Source of the DNA: Deinococcus hopiensis KR-140
Lineage (GTDB): Bacteria > Deinococcota > Deinococci > Deinococcales > Deinococcaceae
Length of the DNA: 64,000 nt
NCBI GenBank assembly: GCA_943327755.2
Contig: CALPYF020000020.1
Coordinates: forward strand, 14,674-78,673
Direction: 5' to 3'
Shown: positions 10,669 to 21,993 of the stretch, one piece after another
Layout of the letters: each line of letters starts with the position of its first letter
Position numbering within the stretch: the first letter of the stretch is position 1
The notes under the pieces: model-generated
The model's database searches: none
What the model was told of the DNA's origin: nothing
What the model saw: the letters and a program-made list of their open reading frames with translations, nothing else
Position numbers and translations under genes: made by a program

Positions 10669-11802
10669 TCACACGTCCGGGAACGCCGGGAGCGCCGCTG
10701 TCCGCTCCACCCGCCCCCGCCATCCGTCCCGCCCCGCGTGCTTCGCGGCGTACAGGTACTCGTCCGCGCGGGCTACCAGTGCCGGGAGCGTATCCCCGGG
10801 GCGCGCCAGCGTCAGCCCCGCGCTGATCGTCACCACCCCCACCCCCGCCACCGCCTGCGTGCGGAACGCGGCGCACACCGCCTCCGCCCGCGCCGCCGCG
10901 CCCGGCCCGTCCAGGCCCGGCAGGGTCATCAGGAACTCCTCGCCGCCCCAGCGCCCCACCCGGCCGCCGGGCGGCAGCTGGGCCTCCAGCACCCGCGCCG
11001 CCCACGCCAGCACCTCGTCCCCCACCTGATGCCCGTACTCGTCGTTCACGCGCTTGAAGTAATCCAAGTCCAGCAGCATCGCCGCGCCGCCCGACTCGAT
11101 CAGCGCCTCCACCGCCGGGTACATGCCGCGCCGGTTCGGCAGGCTCGTGAGCAGATCCGTGTGCGCCAGCTGCTCCATGACCCGCACCGCACTCCGCTGC
11201 GACTCGAACTGACCCCGGTACCACGACAGCGCGTGCACGAACAGCAGCACAATCCCCACCGTCAGCTGCAGCCGCGGCAGGTCCGGCGAGACCACCCCGC
11301 CCCGCAGCGCCACCCCCACCCACGGCATCCCAGCACTGAACACGAACAGCGCCGCGCTGTACCCGGCCGCCACCCGGTTCGGGAAGATCAGGTACCCCAG
11401 CATGACGTTCACCACCACCGACCAGTACAGCAGGTCCGTCTCACCGGTCGGTTCGACCCGCCGCAGTTCCTCCAGCAGCGCCTGCGACAGCACCTGCACA
11501 TTTACCGTGAAGAACATCAGCCGCTCCGGCACCTCCAGCGGGCCGTCCCGCAGCAGCCACGCCAGGCTGAACAGCGCCGGAATCATTGTGACCGGCAGCA
11601 CCACCTGCACGTACAGGTTGACGCCCTGCTCCCGCAGCGCCAGGACGTTCAGGGTCAGCACCACCACCAGCCCCAGCGCGATCGCCAGGATGTACAGCCG
11701 GCGCCGTAACTCCTCCGGCGGCCGCCAGGTGGGCGGCCCGGCCGGGCGGGGCGAGAACGGCGACATGAACCAGCCTACTGCACCGTTCCCGCCCCGGCGC
11801 AC
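10669..11802 (-). CDS. Membrane-bound diguanylate cyclase (GGDEF)
   Basis: Makes the second messenger cyclic di-GMP from two GTP. The N-terminal half has about six hydrophobic helices (from LYILAIALGLVVVLTLNVL to LTVGIVLLFVHALSWY). The C-terminal GGDEF domain contains HTDLLTSLPNRRGMY, DLDYFKRVNDEYGHQVGDEVL and the active loop RWGGEEF. The loop is GGEEF, an active variant. The upstream inhibitory RxxD motif is not obvious. The frame opens at GTG 11802; an internal ATG at 11764-11766 (MSPFSPRP, 365 residues) is an alternative and neither has a clear ribosome site. No phosphodiesterase lies nearby. Confidence 0.9.
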   Translation of the reverse strand: MRRGGNGAVGWFMSPFSPRPAGPPTWRPPEELRRRLYILAIALGLVVVLTLNVLALREQGVNLYVQVVLPVTMIPALFSLAWLLRDGPLEVPERLMFFTVNVQVLSQALLEELRRVEPTGETDLLYWSVVVNVMLGYLIFPNRVAAGYSAALFVFSAGMPWVGVALRGGVVSPDLPRLQLTVGIVLLFVHALSWYRGQFESQRSAVRVMEQLAHTDLLTSLPNRRGMYPAVEALIESGGAAMLLDLDYFKRVNDEYGHQVGDEVLAWAARVLEAQLPPGGRVGRWGGEEFLMTLPGLDGPGAAARAEAVCAAFRTQAVAGVGVVTISAGLTLARPGDTLPALVARADEYLYAAKHAGRDGWRGRVERTAALPAFPDV

Positions 11803-11909
11803 CCCCAGTCCGGGGCGCCGCTCACCTGAGGCAGCAGCTGACCGGCAGGCCAGCTAACCTGACTGGACCCGCCTGGCCACATACCCACAGGACACCCCAA
11901 GGCGCCCCC

Positions 11910-12365
11910 ATGAACCCACGCGTCATCCTCGCCACCCTGCTCCTCACCCCCACCGCCCACGCCCAGAGCGACAGCGCCGCCATCGCCGCCGCCAGGAAAG
12001 CCATCCAGGCCCAGCTGAAACAGAGCACCACCTACTACCTCGGCAAGGGCTACAGGACCATCAACGCCGACATGCTCGACGTCAACGCCCTCGACGAAGG
12101 CGACTCCGACAGCGAACTCGTCTACATCCTCACCGCCGGACGCGAATACCTCATCTACGGCGTGTGCGACGACGACTGCAGCGACCTCGACATCAACGTC
12201 TACGACGCCAAAGGCAACCTCGTCGCCACCGACGAGGAAGACGACGACGTCCCCGCCGTCACCGTGAAAGTCACCAAAACCGCCGACTACACCATTGAGG
12301 TCGCCATGGCCGCCTGCGACAACGACCCCTGCTCCTACGCCGTCGACGTCCTCCAGAAAAAGTAA
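11910..12365 (+). CDS. Secreted acidic hypothetical protein
   Basis: A 151-residue protein with a signal peptide (MNPRVILATLLLTPTAHA, cut before QSDS). The mature protein is acidic, with a central CDDDCSDLDINVYDAKGNLVATDEEDDD stretch resembling the pre-peptidase C-terminal (PPC) type beta-sandwich seen in secreted proteins, including the four Cys of two likely disulfides (CDDDC and CDNDPC). I cannot name a function. It lies divergent from the diguanylate cyclase gene and is closed by a hairpin terminator. Confidence 0.75.
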   Translation: MNPRVILATLLLTPTAHAQSDSAAIAAARKAIQAQLKQSTTYYLGKGYRTINADMLDVNALDEGDSDSELVYILTAGREYLIYGVCDDDCSDLDINVYDAKGNLVATDEEDDDVPAVTVKVTKTADYTIEVAMAACDNDPCSYAVDVLQKK

Positions 12366-12381
12366 CCCCACCAACGCGCAG

Positions 12382-12409
12382 CGGCACTCCTGGCTGAAAG
12401 GGAGTGCCG
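12382..12409 (+). terminator. Terminator hairpin
   Basis: CGGCACTCC (12382-12390) pairs with GGAGTGCCG (12401-12409), a 9-bp stem with a 10-nt loop, followed by TTCTATACTTT. It lies 17 nt after the stop of the secreted-protein gene. Confidence 0.75.
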
Positions 12410-12646
12410 TTCTATACTTTGTTCAGGCGCGGGCACTTCGCCTCACTCTGCGCATCAAGGGCGCAAGACATTTCGAAAAGAAGAAGACGGCCACCTCTGA
12501 AAGTCAGCCGTCGACAACGTCCGCAACAACGTTTCTGTGATCTGCACTCCTTCCGACGGGAGCGCATTTCCTCGCTGTTGCTCGTTCAATCTATTCTCCC
12601 TATTCTCTGCCCGCGCCGATTGAGTGAGTCTGGAGCTTCCACACGT

Positions 12647-12823
12647 ATGACGGACACCATCCCAATCGCACTTCTCGGACTGGTCGCCTTTCTCGCTGTC
12701 CTGCTTGCCCTGGGGAGCAAGCTGCCCCTGACGGCACTACTGGACTTTCTGAGTTCCTCCGGGCGTGAAATGGCGGTCGCCGCAGCATTCATCGCGTTCC
12801 TGACCTTCCTCCTCAGACTCTGA
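12647..12823 (+). CDS. Possible small membrane protein (58 aa)
   Basis: From ATG 12647 a 58-residue peptide begins MTDTIPIALLGLVAFLAVLLALG. It has two hydrophobic segments (about 5-22 and 43-57) joined by a short polar turn, which is the layout of a two-helix membrane protein. Only a distant GGAG (11 nt upstream) could serve as ribosome site. The frame stays open back to 12404 but that part (basic, Arg-rich) does not look like protein. The 280 bp before it (12366-12646) are visibly less GC-rich than the surroundings and hold no other gene I can support beyond the terminator. Confidence 0.45.
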   Translation: MTDTIPIALLGLVAFLAVLLALGSKLPLTALLDFLSSSGREMAVAAAFIAFLTFLLRL

Positions 12824-12832
12824 ATTCTGCGG

Positions 12833-12871
12833 CTAGAGCGGCGTTACCTCACCCGAGGTGCGCCGCTCTAG
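12833..12871. repeat. Nested hairpin immediately before thyA
   Basis: The outer arms CTAGAGCGGCG (12833-12843) and CGCCGCTCTAG (12861-12871) are perfect. The inner arms ACCTC (12846-12850) and GAGGT (12855-12859) continue the stem with a 4-nt loop. It overlaps the proposed thyA -10 box by three bases. It may terminate the upstream transcript or regulate thyA. Confidence 0.7.
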
Positions 12872-12874
12872 ACT
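12869..12874 (+). promoter_or_regulatory. -10 box of leaderless thyA transcript
   Basis: TAGACT, then 6 nt, then ATG 12881. There is no Shine-Dalgarno sequence in the gap. Confidence 0.5.
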
Positions 12875-12880
12875 GTCCCC

Positions 12881-13675
12881 ATGCGGCAGTACCTCGACCT
12901 GATGCGCCACGTGCTGGAGCACGGCACCGACAAGACCGACCGGACCGGCACCGGCACCCGCTCGGTGTTCGGCGCGCAGATGCGCTTCGACCTGCGGGAC
13001 GGCTTCCCGCTGGTCACCACCAAGAAAGTGCACCTGAAAAGCGTGATCTACGAGCTCCTGTGGTTCCTGCGCGGCGAGAGCAACGTCAGGTGGCTGCAGG
13101 AACGCGGCGTGAGCATCTGGGACGAATGGGCCGCCCCGGACGGCGAACTCGGCCCCGTGTACGGCGTGCAGTGGCGCAGCTGGCCTACCCCGGACGGCAG
13201 CAGCATCGACCAGATCGCGCAGGTCATCGAGCAGATCAAACGCACCCCGGACAGCCGCCGCCTGATCGTGAACGCCTGGAACGTCGCGCAGATTGACGAT
13301 ATGGCCCTGCCGCCCTGCCACGCGATGTTCCAGTTCTACGTCGCGGACGGGCGGCTGAGCTGCCAGCTGTATCAGCGCAGCGCGGATCTCTTTTTGGGCG
13401 TGCCGTTCAACATCGCGTCCTACGCGCTGCTGACCCTGATGGTCGCGCAGGTCTGCGGCCTGGAACCCGGCGAGTTCATCTGGACGGGCGGGGACGTGCA
13501 CCTGTACAGCAACCACATGGAGCAGGTGGGGCGGCAACTGGCCCGGGAGCGGCGTTCACTGCCCGTCATGCACCTCAACCCTGACGTCAAGGACATCTTC
13601 GAGTTCAGGTACGAGGACTTCCGCCTGGAAGGCTACGACCCGCACCCCGGCATCAGGGCACCGGTGGCCGTGTGA
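12881..13675 (+). CDS. thyA: Thymidylate synthase
   Basis: Folate-dependent methylation of dUMP to dTMP, yielding dihydrofolate. At 264 residues it has the standard ThyA length. It contains DRTGTGTRSVFG, the active-site Cys146 in ALPPCHAMFQFYV, and the dUMP-binding QRSADLFLGVPFNIASYALL. It is first in a tight operon. The stop overlaps the GTG of a dCMP deaminase by 4 nt, and that gene overlaps folA, so substrate supply, the reaction and cofactor regeneration are coupled. The start lacks a ribosome site and sits 6 nt after a TAGACT box. Confidence 0.98.
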   Translation: MRQYLDLMRHVLEHGTDKTDRTGTGTRSVFGAQMRFDLRDGFPLVTTKKVHLKSVIYELLWFLRGESNVRWLQERGVSIWDEWAAPDGELGPVYGVQWRSWPTPDGSSIDQIAQVIEQIKRTPDSRRLIVNAWNVAQIDDMALPPCHAMFQFYVADGRLSCQLYQRSADLFLGVPFNIASYALLTLMVAQVCGLEPGEFIWTGGDVHLYSNHMEQVGRQLARERRSLPVMHLNPDVKDIFEFRYEDFRLEGYDPHPGIRAPVAV

Positions 13676-14106
13676 CCCGCCCGTCGTTCGACGAGCTGGG
13701 GCTGGCGACGGCACGTTTGTGGGCGACGCGCAGCGCGGACAGCAAGGTGCGGGTGGGGGCGTGCATCCTGGACCGGCATCACCGCGTGGTGGGTGTGGGG
13801 TACAACGGGCGCGCGGCGGGCGAACCGAACGAACGCGAGAGCCTGTCGCAGGGGCACAGTGGGTTCATTCACGCGGAGGTGAATGCGCTGCTGGCCGCGA
13901 ACTGGAACGGGGAGGGGCACACGCTGTACGTGACGCATGAGCCGTGCGCGGCGTGTGCGCGCCTGATCGTGAATTCGCGGCGGGTGGGGCGCGTGATCTT
14001 CGAGACGGCGTACCGGGAGACGAACCGGGTGGAGTCGGGCCTGCCGAGCGGGGAGCGGATCCTGCGGGACGCGGGGATCGAGGTGCGGCATGTCCCGGCC
14101 CCCTGA
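13672..14106 (+). CDS. dCMP deaminase family protein
   Basis: Zinc deaminase of 144 residues, most likely converting dCMP to dUMP for the adjacent thymidylate synthase. The zinc site is present as HAEVNALL (His and catalytic Glu) and PCAACARLIV (two Cys). NGRAAGEPNE corresponds to the nucleotide-binding loop of the dCMP deaminase/ComEB group. GTG 13672-13674 overlaps the thyA stop by 4 nt (GTGA), a typical coupling signal, and its end overlaps folA by 17 nt. A tRNA adenosine deaminase is an alternative by fold, but the neighbours favour dCMP. Confidence 0.88.
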   Translation: MTRPSFDELGLATARLWATRSADSKVRVGACILDRHHRVVGVGYNGRAAGEPNERESLSQGHSGFIHAEVNALLAANWNGEGHTLYVTHEPCAACARLIVNSRRVGRVIFETAYRETNRVESGLPSGERILRDAGIEVRHVPAP

Positions 14107-14620
14107 ACTGGGCGAGGCTGAGCGGGTTGGCCCGGAACTGGTCGGCATCGTCGCGGTGACCGAGAACGGCGTGATCGGGCGGGATGGGGGGATGCCGTGG
14201 CACCTCCCGGCGGATCTGGCGCATTTCCGGTCGCACAGTCGCGGGAAGCCGAACGTCATGGGTCGCAAGGTGTGGGAGTCGCTGGGGGGGCGGCCGCTGC
14301 CGGGCCGGGCGAATATCGTCCTGACCCGGAATGCGGCGTTCAGTGCGCCGGGCGCGCAGGTGGCGCACTCGCCGCAGGGCGCCCTGGCGCTGGCCGGGGA
14401 CGCGCCGGAGGTGGCGATCATCGGCGGGGCGGAGGTGTACGCCCTGTACCTCCCGCAGCTGACGCGGGTGGAACTCACGCTGATTCACGCGCGGCTGGAC
14501 GGGGATACGGTCATGCCGGACCTGGGGGACGGGTGGGTCGTCACGCAGGAGCGGACGCGCGCGGCGGACGACGCGAACCCCTTCGACCTGACCTTCCGCA
14601 CGCTGGTCCGCCGCGCCTGA
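14090..14620 (+). CDS. folA: Dihydrofolate reductase
   Basis: Reduces dihydrofolate to tetrahydrofolate with NADPH, completing the thymidylate cycle with the two genes upstream. The 176-residue frame shows VAVTENGVIGRDGGMPWHLPADL (Met20 loop and the catalytic acidic residue), NVMGRKVWESLGGRPLPGRAN and IIGGAEVYALYLP, all diagnostic. A short extension precedes the conserved start, so initiation might also be at a later codon near VGIVAVTEN. It overlaps the deaminase gene by 17 nt. Confidence 0.96.
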   Translation: MSRPPELGEAERVGPELVGIVAVTENGVIGRDGGMPWHLPADLAHFRSHSRGKPNVMGRKVWESLGGRPLPGRANIVLTRNAAFSAPGAQVAHSPQGALALAGDAPEVAIIGGAEVYALYLPQLTRVELTLIHARLDGDTVMPDLGDGWVVTQERTRAADDANPFDLTFRTLVRRA

Positions 14621-14679
14621 TCCCGTCACCGTGCCTTGCCCGCAGACTCGGGCGGGGCGGGGCTGGCAGAATGCCGCTC

Positions 14680-15678
14680 ATGAGTCTGGTGGATGTCGCC
14701 ATCGTCGGAGCGGGCCCGGTGGGCCTCGCCGCCGCCATCGCCTGCAAGCGTGCGGGCCTGAGTTACGTGGTGCTGGAGAAGGGCTGCGTGGTGAACGCGA
14801 TCTTCGAGTACCCCACGTACATGTCGTTCTTCACGACCGCGCCGGAACTGGAGATCGGGAATCACCCCATGGTGACCGGGCACGACAAGCCCGACCGGCG
14901 CGACGCGCTGATGTACTACCGGCTGGTCGCGCAGCGCGAGAGCCTGAACGTCGAGCAGTACACCGAGGTGACGCGCGTGCACGCCGCCCCGGCGGGCTTT
15001 ACGCTGGAAGTAGAGAAGCGCGACGGCACGCCCGGCGTGGTGGAGGCGCGGCGCGTGGTGGTCGCCACCGGGTACTACGACAACCCCCTGGCCCTGGGCA
15101 TCGCCGGTGAGGACGGCGAGAACGTCAGTCACTACTACACCGAGGCGCACCCGTTCATGGGCCTGAACGTCACCGTGATCGGCGCCGGGAACAGCGCCGC
15201 CGACGCCGCGCTGGACCTGTGGCGCAGCGGCGTGAACGTGACCATGGTCGTCCGCGCGCCCGAACTGAAGAGCACCATCAAGTACTGGGTGCGCCCCGAC
15301 CTGGAAAACCGCATCAAGGAAGGCAGCATCACGGCGCACTTCAATTCCCGCGTGGTCGAGATCCACCCCGAGCACGTGGTCGTGCAGCGCGAGGACGGCA
15401 CCACTTGGCAGCTGCCGACCGACTTCACGTTCGCCCTGACCGGATACCGCCCCGACCTCTCGTTCCTCGACGGTCTGAGTCTCGCCACGCAGCCGGACGA
15501 GTGCCTCGTGCTGGACGAGCACTACCAGAGCAGCGTGCCGGGTCTGTTCGTGGTGGGCAGCGCGGGCTTCGCCGGACGCACGAATCAGGTGTTCATCGAG
15601 AACGGCCGCTTCCACGCCGATCACGCCGTCGCCGAGATCGCGCGGCAGCTGGCGGAACGGGGCGTGCAGCCCGCGTAA
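14680..15678 (+). CDS. bdr: Bacillithiol disulfide reductase (YpdA family)
   Basis: FAD/NADPH oxidoreductase of 332 residues. It has an N-terminal FAD motif VAIVGAGPVGLAAAIACKRAG and an internal NADPH motif VTVIGAGNSAADAALDL. A block EYPTYMSFFTTAPELEIG followed by HDKPDRRDALMYYR matches Bacillus YpdA closely. That enzyme recycles bacillithiol disulfide, and Deinococcus uses bacillithiol as its main low-molecular-weight thiol. ATG 14680 is preferred; ATG 14671 (MPLMSL) is in frame. The longer open frame back to 14197 overlaps folA and is not coding. A CAGAAT box 7 nt ahead of 14680 may give a leaderless transcript. A strong hairpin terminator follows. Confidence 0.88.
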   Translation: MSLVDVAIVGAGPVGLAAAIACKRAGLSYVVLEKGCVVNAIFEYPTYMSFFTTAPELEIGNHPMVTGHDKPDRRDALMYYRLVAQRESLNVEQYTEVTRVHAAPAGFTLEVEKRDGTPGVVEARRVVVATGYYDNPLALGIAGEDGENVSHYYTEAHPFMGLNVTVIGAGNSAADAALDLWRSGVNVTMVVRAPELKSTIKYWVRPDLENRIKEGSITAHFNSRVVEIHPEHVVVQREDGTTWQLPTDFTFALTGYRPDLSFLDGLSLATQPDECLVLDEHYQSSVPGLFVVGSAGFAGRTNQVFIENGRFHADHAVAEIARQLAERGVQPA

Positions 15679-15692
15679 CCCTGCTGAGTGAA

Positions 15693-15721
15693 GGCCGCCC
15701 GGTGCAGCCCGCCGGGCGGCC
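15693..15721 (+). terminator. Terminator after bdr
   Basis: GGCCGCCCGG (15693-15702) pairs perfectly with CCGGGCGGCC (15712-15721) around a 9-nt loop. The T-tract is poor. Confidence 0.65.
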
Positions 15722-15765
15722 TCCTTCATGGAGGTTCTTTTCATGGAGCGGGCCTGGGGGCGTGA

Positions 15766-15771
15766 AATACT
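15766..15771 (+). promoter_or_regulatory. -10 box of leaderless vanW-like transcript
   Basis: AATACT, 6 nt before ATG 15778, with no ribosome site between. Confidence 0.4.
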
Positions 15772-15777
15772 CGCCGC

Positions 15778-17193
15778 ATGACCCCCGCCCCCCGGCGCGC
15801 CCTGACCCTGGGCGCCCTGCTGCTCAGTGGCTCCCTCGTGACCGCTGCCCTGGCCCAGACGGGCACGGAGCCCTCCCCTCCCCCACCGGCGCAGACCATC
15901 CCTGCACTGCCGCCCACGCCGCCCGCGCCCCAGCCGGAACCGAGTCCCGCACCGACGCCCGCGCCGGAGCCCCAGCCGAGTCCAGTCCCTCAGCCGACCC
16001 CGGAACCCACACCCACCCCGGCGCCTGAGCCCAGTCCGGCCCCGACCCCGGCGCCTCAGCCCGCGCCGCCGACCCCCACGCCGCAGGTCACCCCGGTCCC
16101 GGCGAAGATCACGGCCCCGCTGCTGATCACGGTGGAGGCCCAGTGGCCCGCGCTCGTGAACGGCAAGAAGACGACCGTGCCGTTCAGCCGCACCCTGACC
16201 ATTCCTGGCAAGCGTGTGGAGGTCATCCGGGCGCGCGGCGTGATCACCGAGAGTCTGGATCAGGAACTGACTACCTTCTTGAAGGCCCTGCCCACCACCG
16301 CGCAGGACGCCCGCTTCGAGGAGCTCTGGGACGGCTGGGCGGTCGTGCAGCGCAACGGGTTGAAGGTGAACGCCGAGAAGGCCCGCGCGAACCTGCTGAC
16401 GGCCATCAAGGACCCCACAGGCATCAAGGTGACCGTCCCCGTCACAGGTCAGGTGGCGCCGAAACGCACACTGGATTACTTCGCGTCTCGCGGCATCACC
16501 GCGCACCTGGGCACCGGGCAGACGAACTACTACGGCAGCAGCGCCGCCCGCGTCACGAACATCCACGTGGGCACCAGCCGCTTCCAGGACCGCCTGCTGT
16601 ACGGGAAGAGCGTGTCGTTCAACCAGATGGTCGGCCCGATCACCACCGGCGCGGGCTTCGTAACCGGGCTGGTCATCGCGGGGGAACGCACCGCGAACGG
16701 CGTGGGGGGCGGCATCTGTCAGGTCAGCACGACCGTGTTCCGCGCGCTGTACGCGGCGGGCCTGCCGATCCTGCAACGCCAGAACCACTCGTATCAGGTG
16801 CACTACTACGACCCGCAGGGCCTCGACGCCACGATCTACCAGCCCAGCCTAGACCTGAAGTTCGCGAACGATACGGGCGGGTCGCTGTGGTTCCAGAGCG
16901 ACTGGGACGACGAGTCCTCCACGCTGACCGTGAACGTGTTCGGCAAGGCCCGCGACTTCACGGTCGAGATCGGCGCGCCCCGCACCCTGAGCACCACCCC
17001 CTCTCCCGCCGACCGGCTGATCCCGGACGCGACGCTGACGAAGGGACAGCGCAAGCAGGTGGACTGGGCCGCGCCCGGCGCCGTGATCGAGGTCACCCGC
17101 CGGTTCATGCGGGACGGCAAGGCTTTCAAGCAGGACACCCTCAAGAGCACCTACCGGCCCTGGCCGAACATCTACCTCGTCGGTACCCGCTGA
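15778..17193 (+). CDS. VanW family protein with Pro-rich linker
   Basis: Exported cell-envelope protein of 471 residues. A signal peptide (to about LVTAALA, residue 26) is followed by a low-complexity Pro/Ala/Thr/Glu linker (about 30-105), which would span the wall or periplasm. Then comes a YoaR-like region and the VanW domain (about 255-385) with NGVGGGICQVSTTVFRAL and NHSYQVHYYDPQGLDATIY. A G5-like tail closes it. VanW was named from vancomycin clusters but its role is unknown; here it stands alone, with no resistance genes nearby. A 14-bp hairpin terminates it. Confidence 0.88.
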   Translation: MTPAPRRALTLGALLLSGSLVTAALAQTGTEPSPPPPAQTIPALPPTPPAPQPEPSPAPTPAPEPQPSPVPQPTPEPTPTPAPEPSPAPTPAPQPAPPTPTPQVTPVPAKITAPLLITVEAQWPALVNGKKTTVPFSRTLTIPGKRVEVIRARGVITESLDQELTTFLKALPTTAQDARFEELWDGWAVVQRNGLKVNAEKARANLLTAIKDPTGIKVTVPVTGQVAPKRTLDYFASRGITAHLGTGQTNYYGSSAARVTNIHVGTSRFQDRLLYGKSVSFNQMVGPITTGAGFVTGLVIAGERTANGVGGGICQVSTTVFRALYAAGLPILQRQNHSYQVHYYDPQGLDATIYQPSLDLKFANDTGGSLWFQSDWDDESSTLTVNVFGKARDFTVEIGAPRTLSTTPSPADRLIPDATLTKGQRKQVDWAAPGAVIEVTRRFMRDGKAFKQDTLKSTYRPWPNIYLVGTR

Positions 17194-17202
17194 CCGCGTG
17201 AC

Positions 17203-17237
17203 CGAGAGGCGGCCCCAGTCACCGGGGCCGCCTCTCG
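17203..17237. terminator. Bidirectional terminator between vanW-like gene and parB
   Basis: CGAGAGGCGGCCCC (17203-17216) and GGGGCCGCCTCTCG (17224-17237) form a perfect 14-bp stem with a 7-nt loop between two convergent genes. Confidence 0.7.
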
Positions 17238-17259
17238 CCTGTTGTGGTCGCCTGCTCCG

Positions 17260-18829
<1,570 letters not shown>

Positions 18830-18863
18830 AGCGGCCCCCGCGTGTGTTCGTGTCGCATGCCGT

Positions 18864-19601
18864 TCACCGTGCCGTCCAGAATAGCGGCTGCTGGTTGGGA
18901 ACACCCTCGCGTCTGGGGTACTTCTTCGGGGTGGGTCCGACCTTCTCAATCACGACCAGGGTGCGCGCGTCGCCCAGCACTGGCAGGGTGAAGGCGTCCA
19001 CCTCGGTCACGCGGCCCCCGACCTCGCCCGCCGCGCGGCGACCGGCGTGCAGTTCCTCCTCGCCGATCGGGCCCTTCTGCGCCACGAGCAGCCCGCCGGG
19101 TTTCAGCAGCGGCAGGCCCAGTTCCGCCAGGATCGGCAGGGCCGCCACTGCGCGGCACACCACCCGGTCGTACGTCTCGCGGTGGTCCGGGTCGCACCCC
19201 AGCGTCTCGGCGCGGCCCACCAGCGGCGTGACGCCCGTGAGGTTCAGCGCCTCGGCGGCCGAGCGCACGAAGTCGATCTTCTTGCGGATCGAGTCGAGCG
19301 GCGTGAAGGCCACCTCCGGCCGCACGATCGCCAGCGGCAGCGTCGGGAAGCCCGCCCCGGTGCCGATGTCCAGTACCCGCAGGCCCGCGCCGTCCAGGTG
19401 CCCGCCGCGCAGGCAGCTCAGGGAATCCACGAAGTGCTTCAGGACGATATCCGACTCGGTCTTCAGCGCCGTGAGATTCACGCGGCTGTTGGCGTCGACC
19501 AGCAGGTCCAGCAACTGCTCAAATTGCGGCAACTGGCCTTCGACATTCAGCCCGAGTTCCGCCGCACCCCGGTTCAGGAGCGCCTGTCCTTCTGGCGTCA
19601 C
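18864..19601 (-). CDS. rsmG: 16S rRNA (guanine527-N7)-methyltransferase RsmG
   Basis: S-adenosylmethionine-dependent methyltransferase (GidB) modifying 16S rRNA G527; loss gives low-level streptomycin resistance in other bacteria. The 245-residue frame has the N-terminal NSRVNLTALKTESDIVLKHFVDSL block, the SAM motif VLDIGTGAGFPTLPLAI and VVCRAVAALPILAELGLPLLKPGG. It begins at GTG 19599-19601, overlapping the preceding LAGLIDADG frame by 4 nt (GTGA). mnmG-rsmG-parA-parB is a very old gene order near origins; here an extra gene sits inside it. Confidence 0.96.
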   Translation of the reverse strand: MTPEGQALLNRGAAELGLNVEGQLPQFEQLLDLLVDANSRVNLTALKTESDIVLKHFVDSLSCLRGGHLDGAGLRVLDIGTGAGFPTLPLAIVRPEVAFTPLDSIRKKIDFVRSAAEALNLTGVTPLVGRAETLGCDPDHRETYDRVVCRAVAALPILAELGLPLLKPGGLLVAQKGPIGEEELHAGRRAAGEVGGRVTEVDAFTLPVLGDARTLVVIEKVGPTPKKYPRREGVPNQQPLFWTAR

Positions 19602-19942
19602 AAGCCGTACCTGACTTTCATATCCTGATACCTTTCGTAGACGTGTTCATCGATGTCCTCCAGCGGCAGCCGGTCCAGCAGGGGCAGCAGCGTCTCGCGC
19701 AGCACCTCGCCGCGCGCCATCCACTGAAAATAGCGCCTGCCGCCGTGGTTGTACGGTCCGTACAGTTTCGAGCCGGGGCACAGGCGCAGCAGCGTCTCGA
19801 AGAGTTTCTGGTGGCGGGTGTGCATCCGCAGCGTGATCTGCGGCTGCTTGCCGTCCCCGCCGAAGTGCCCCTCGCCGATCAGGATGCCCAGCAGCAGGCC
19901 GTCCTCGAAGGGGGTGTTGGTGGTGTTCACTGCTCCGGTCAT
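19598..19942 (-). CDS. LAGLIDADG-like endonuclease-fold protein
   Basis: A 114-residue protein with one LAGLIDADG-type motif near the N-terminus (GLLLGILIGEGHFGGDGK), followed by PQITLRMHTRHQKLFETLLRLC and YGPYNHGGRRYFQWMARG. These match the beta-beta-alpha DNA-binding core of single-motif LAGLIDADG proteins, which act as dimers. The acidic residue of the motif is Glu, compatible with catalysis. It is free-standing, not inside an intron or intein, and is coupled to rsmG by a 4-nt overlap. GGAGG lies 5 nt before the ATG. It could be a homing endonuclease or a domesticated DNA-binding protein of the WhiA type. Confidence 0.75.
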   Translation of the reverse strand: MTGAVNTTNTPFEDGLLLGILIGEGHFGGDGKQPQITLRMHTRHQKLFETLLRLCPGSKLYGPYNHGGRRYFQWMARGEVLRETLLPLLDRLPLEDIDEHVYERYQDMKVRYGL

Positions 19943-19954
19943 CGAACCTCCGTT

Positions 19955-19981
19955 GTTTCACCGTCAAGTTTCCCGTGAAAC
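19955..19981. promoter_or_regulatory. parS: parS-like site 1
   Basis: GTTTCCCGTGAAAC (19968-19981) differs from the Bacillus parS core GTTTCACGTGAAAC at one central base. A further half site GTTTCAC stands at 19955-19961, 6 nt away. The same arrangement recurs 84 bp away. Confidence 0.65.
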
Positions 19982-20006
19982 GCAGGTGCGGTCAAGTGAC
20001 GAAAAA

Positions 20007-20031
20007 ATCGGAGGGTGATCTTCCCTCCGAT
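20007..20031 (-). terminator. Terminator of mnmG
   Basis: ATCGGAGGG (20007-20015) and CCCTCCGAT (20023-20031) form a 9-bp stem with a 7-nt loop. Read leftward it runs into T6 (20002-20007). It separates mnmG from the rsmG-parAB operon. Confidence 0.85.
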
Positions 20032-20047
20032 CCATCTTGTTTCACGG

Positions 20048-21859
<1,812 letters not shown>

Positions 21860-21981
21860 CAGCCCACCAGTGTACCCGCCCCGAGCATGGGAAACGGTGA
21901 TCCCGTGCGGTGTGGTGTGCCGCCTGATGGGGGTGACCGGCCCAGCCGATCAGGGCCGTTGAGCCGCGCTGACCGCCCGCC

Positions 21982-21987
21982 TACCAT
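21982..21987 (+). promoter_or_regulatory. -10 box of leaderless transcript
   Basis: TACCAT followed by six G and ATG 21994. Confidence 0.45.
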
Positions 21988-21993
21988 GGGGGG

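Noticed and set aside
12404..12646. Upstream part of the small membrane-protein frame
   Set aside because: Arg/Ser-rich with no similarity to the helical part; probably an untranslated leader.
14197..14679. Upstream extension of the bacillithiol disulfide reductase frame
   Set aside because: It overlaps folA in another frame, and the FAD-binding motif of the family begins right after ATG 14680.
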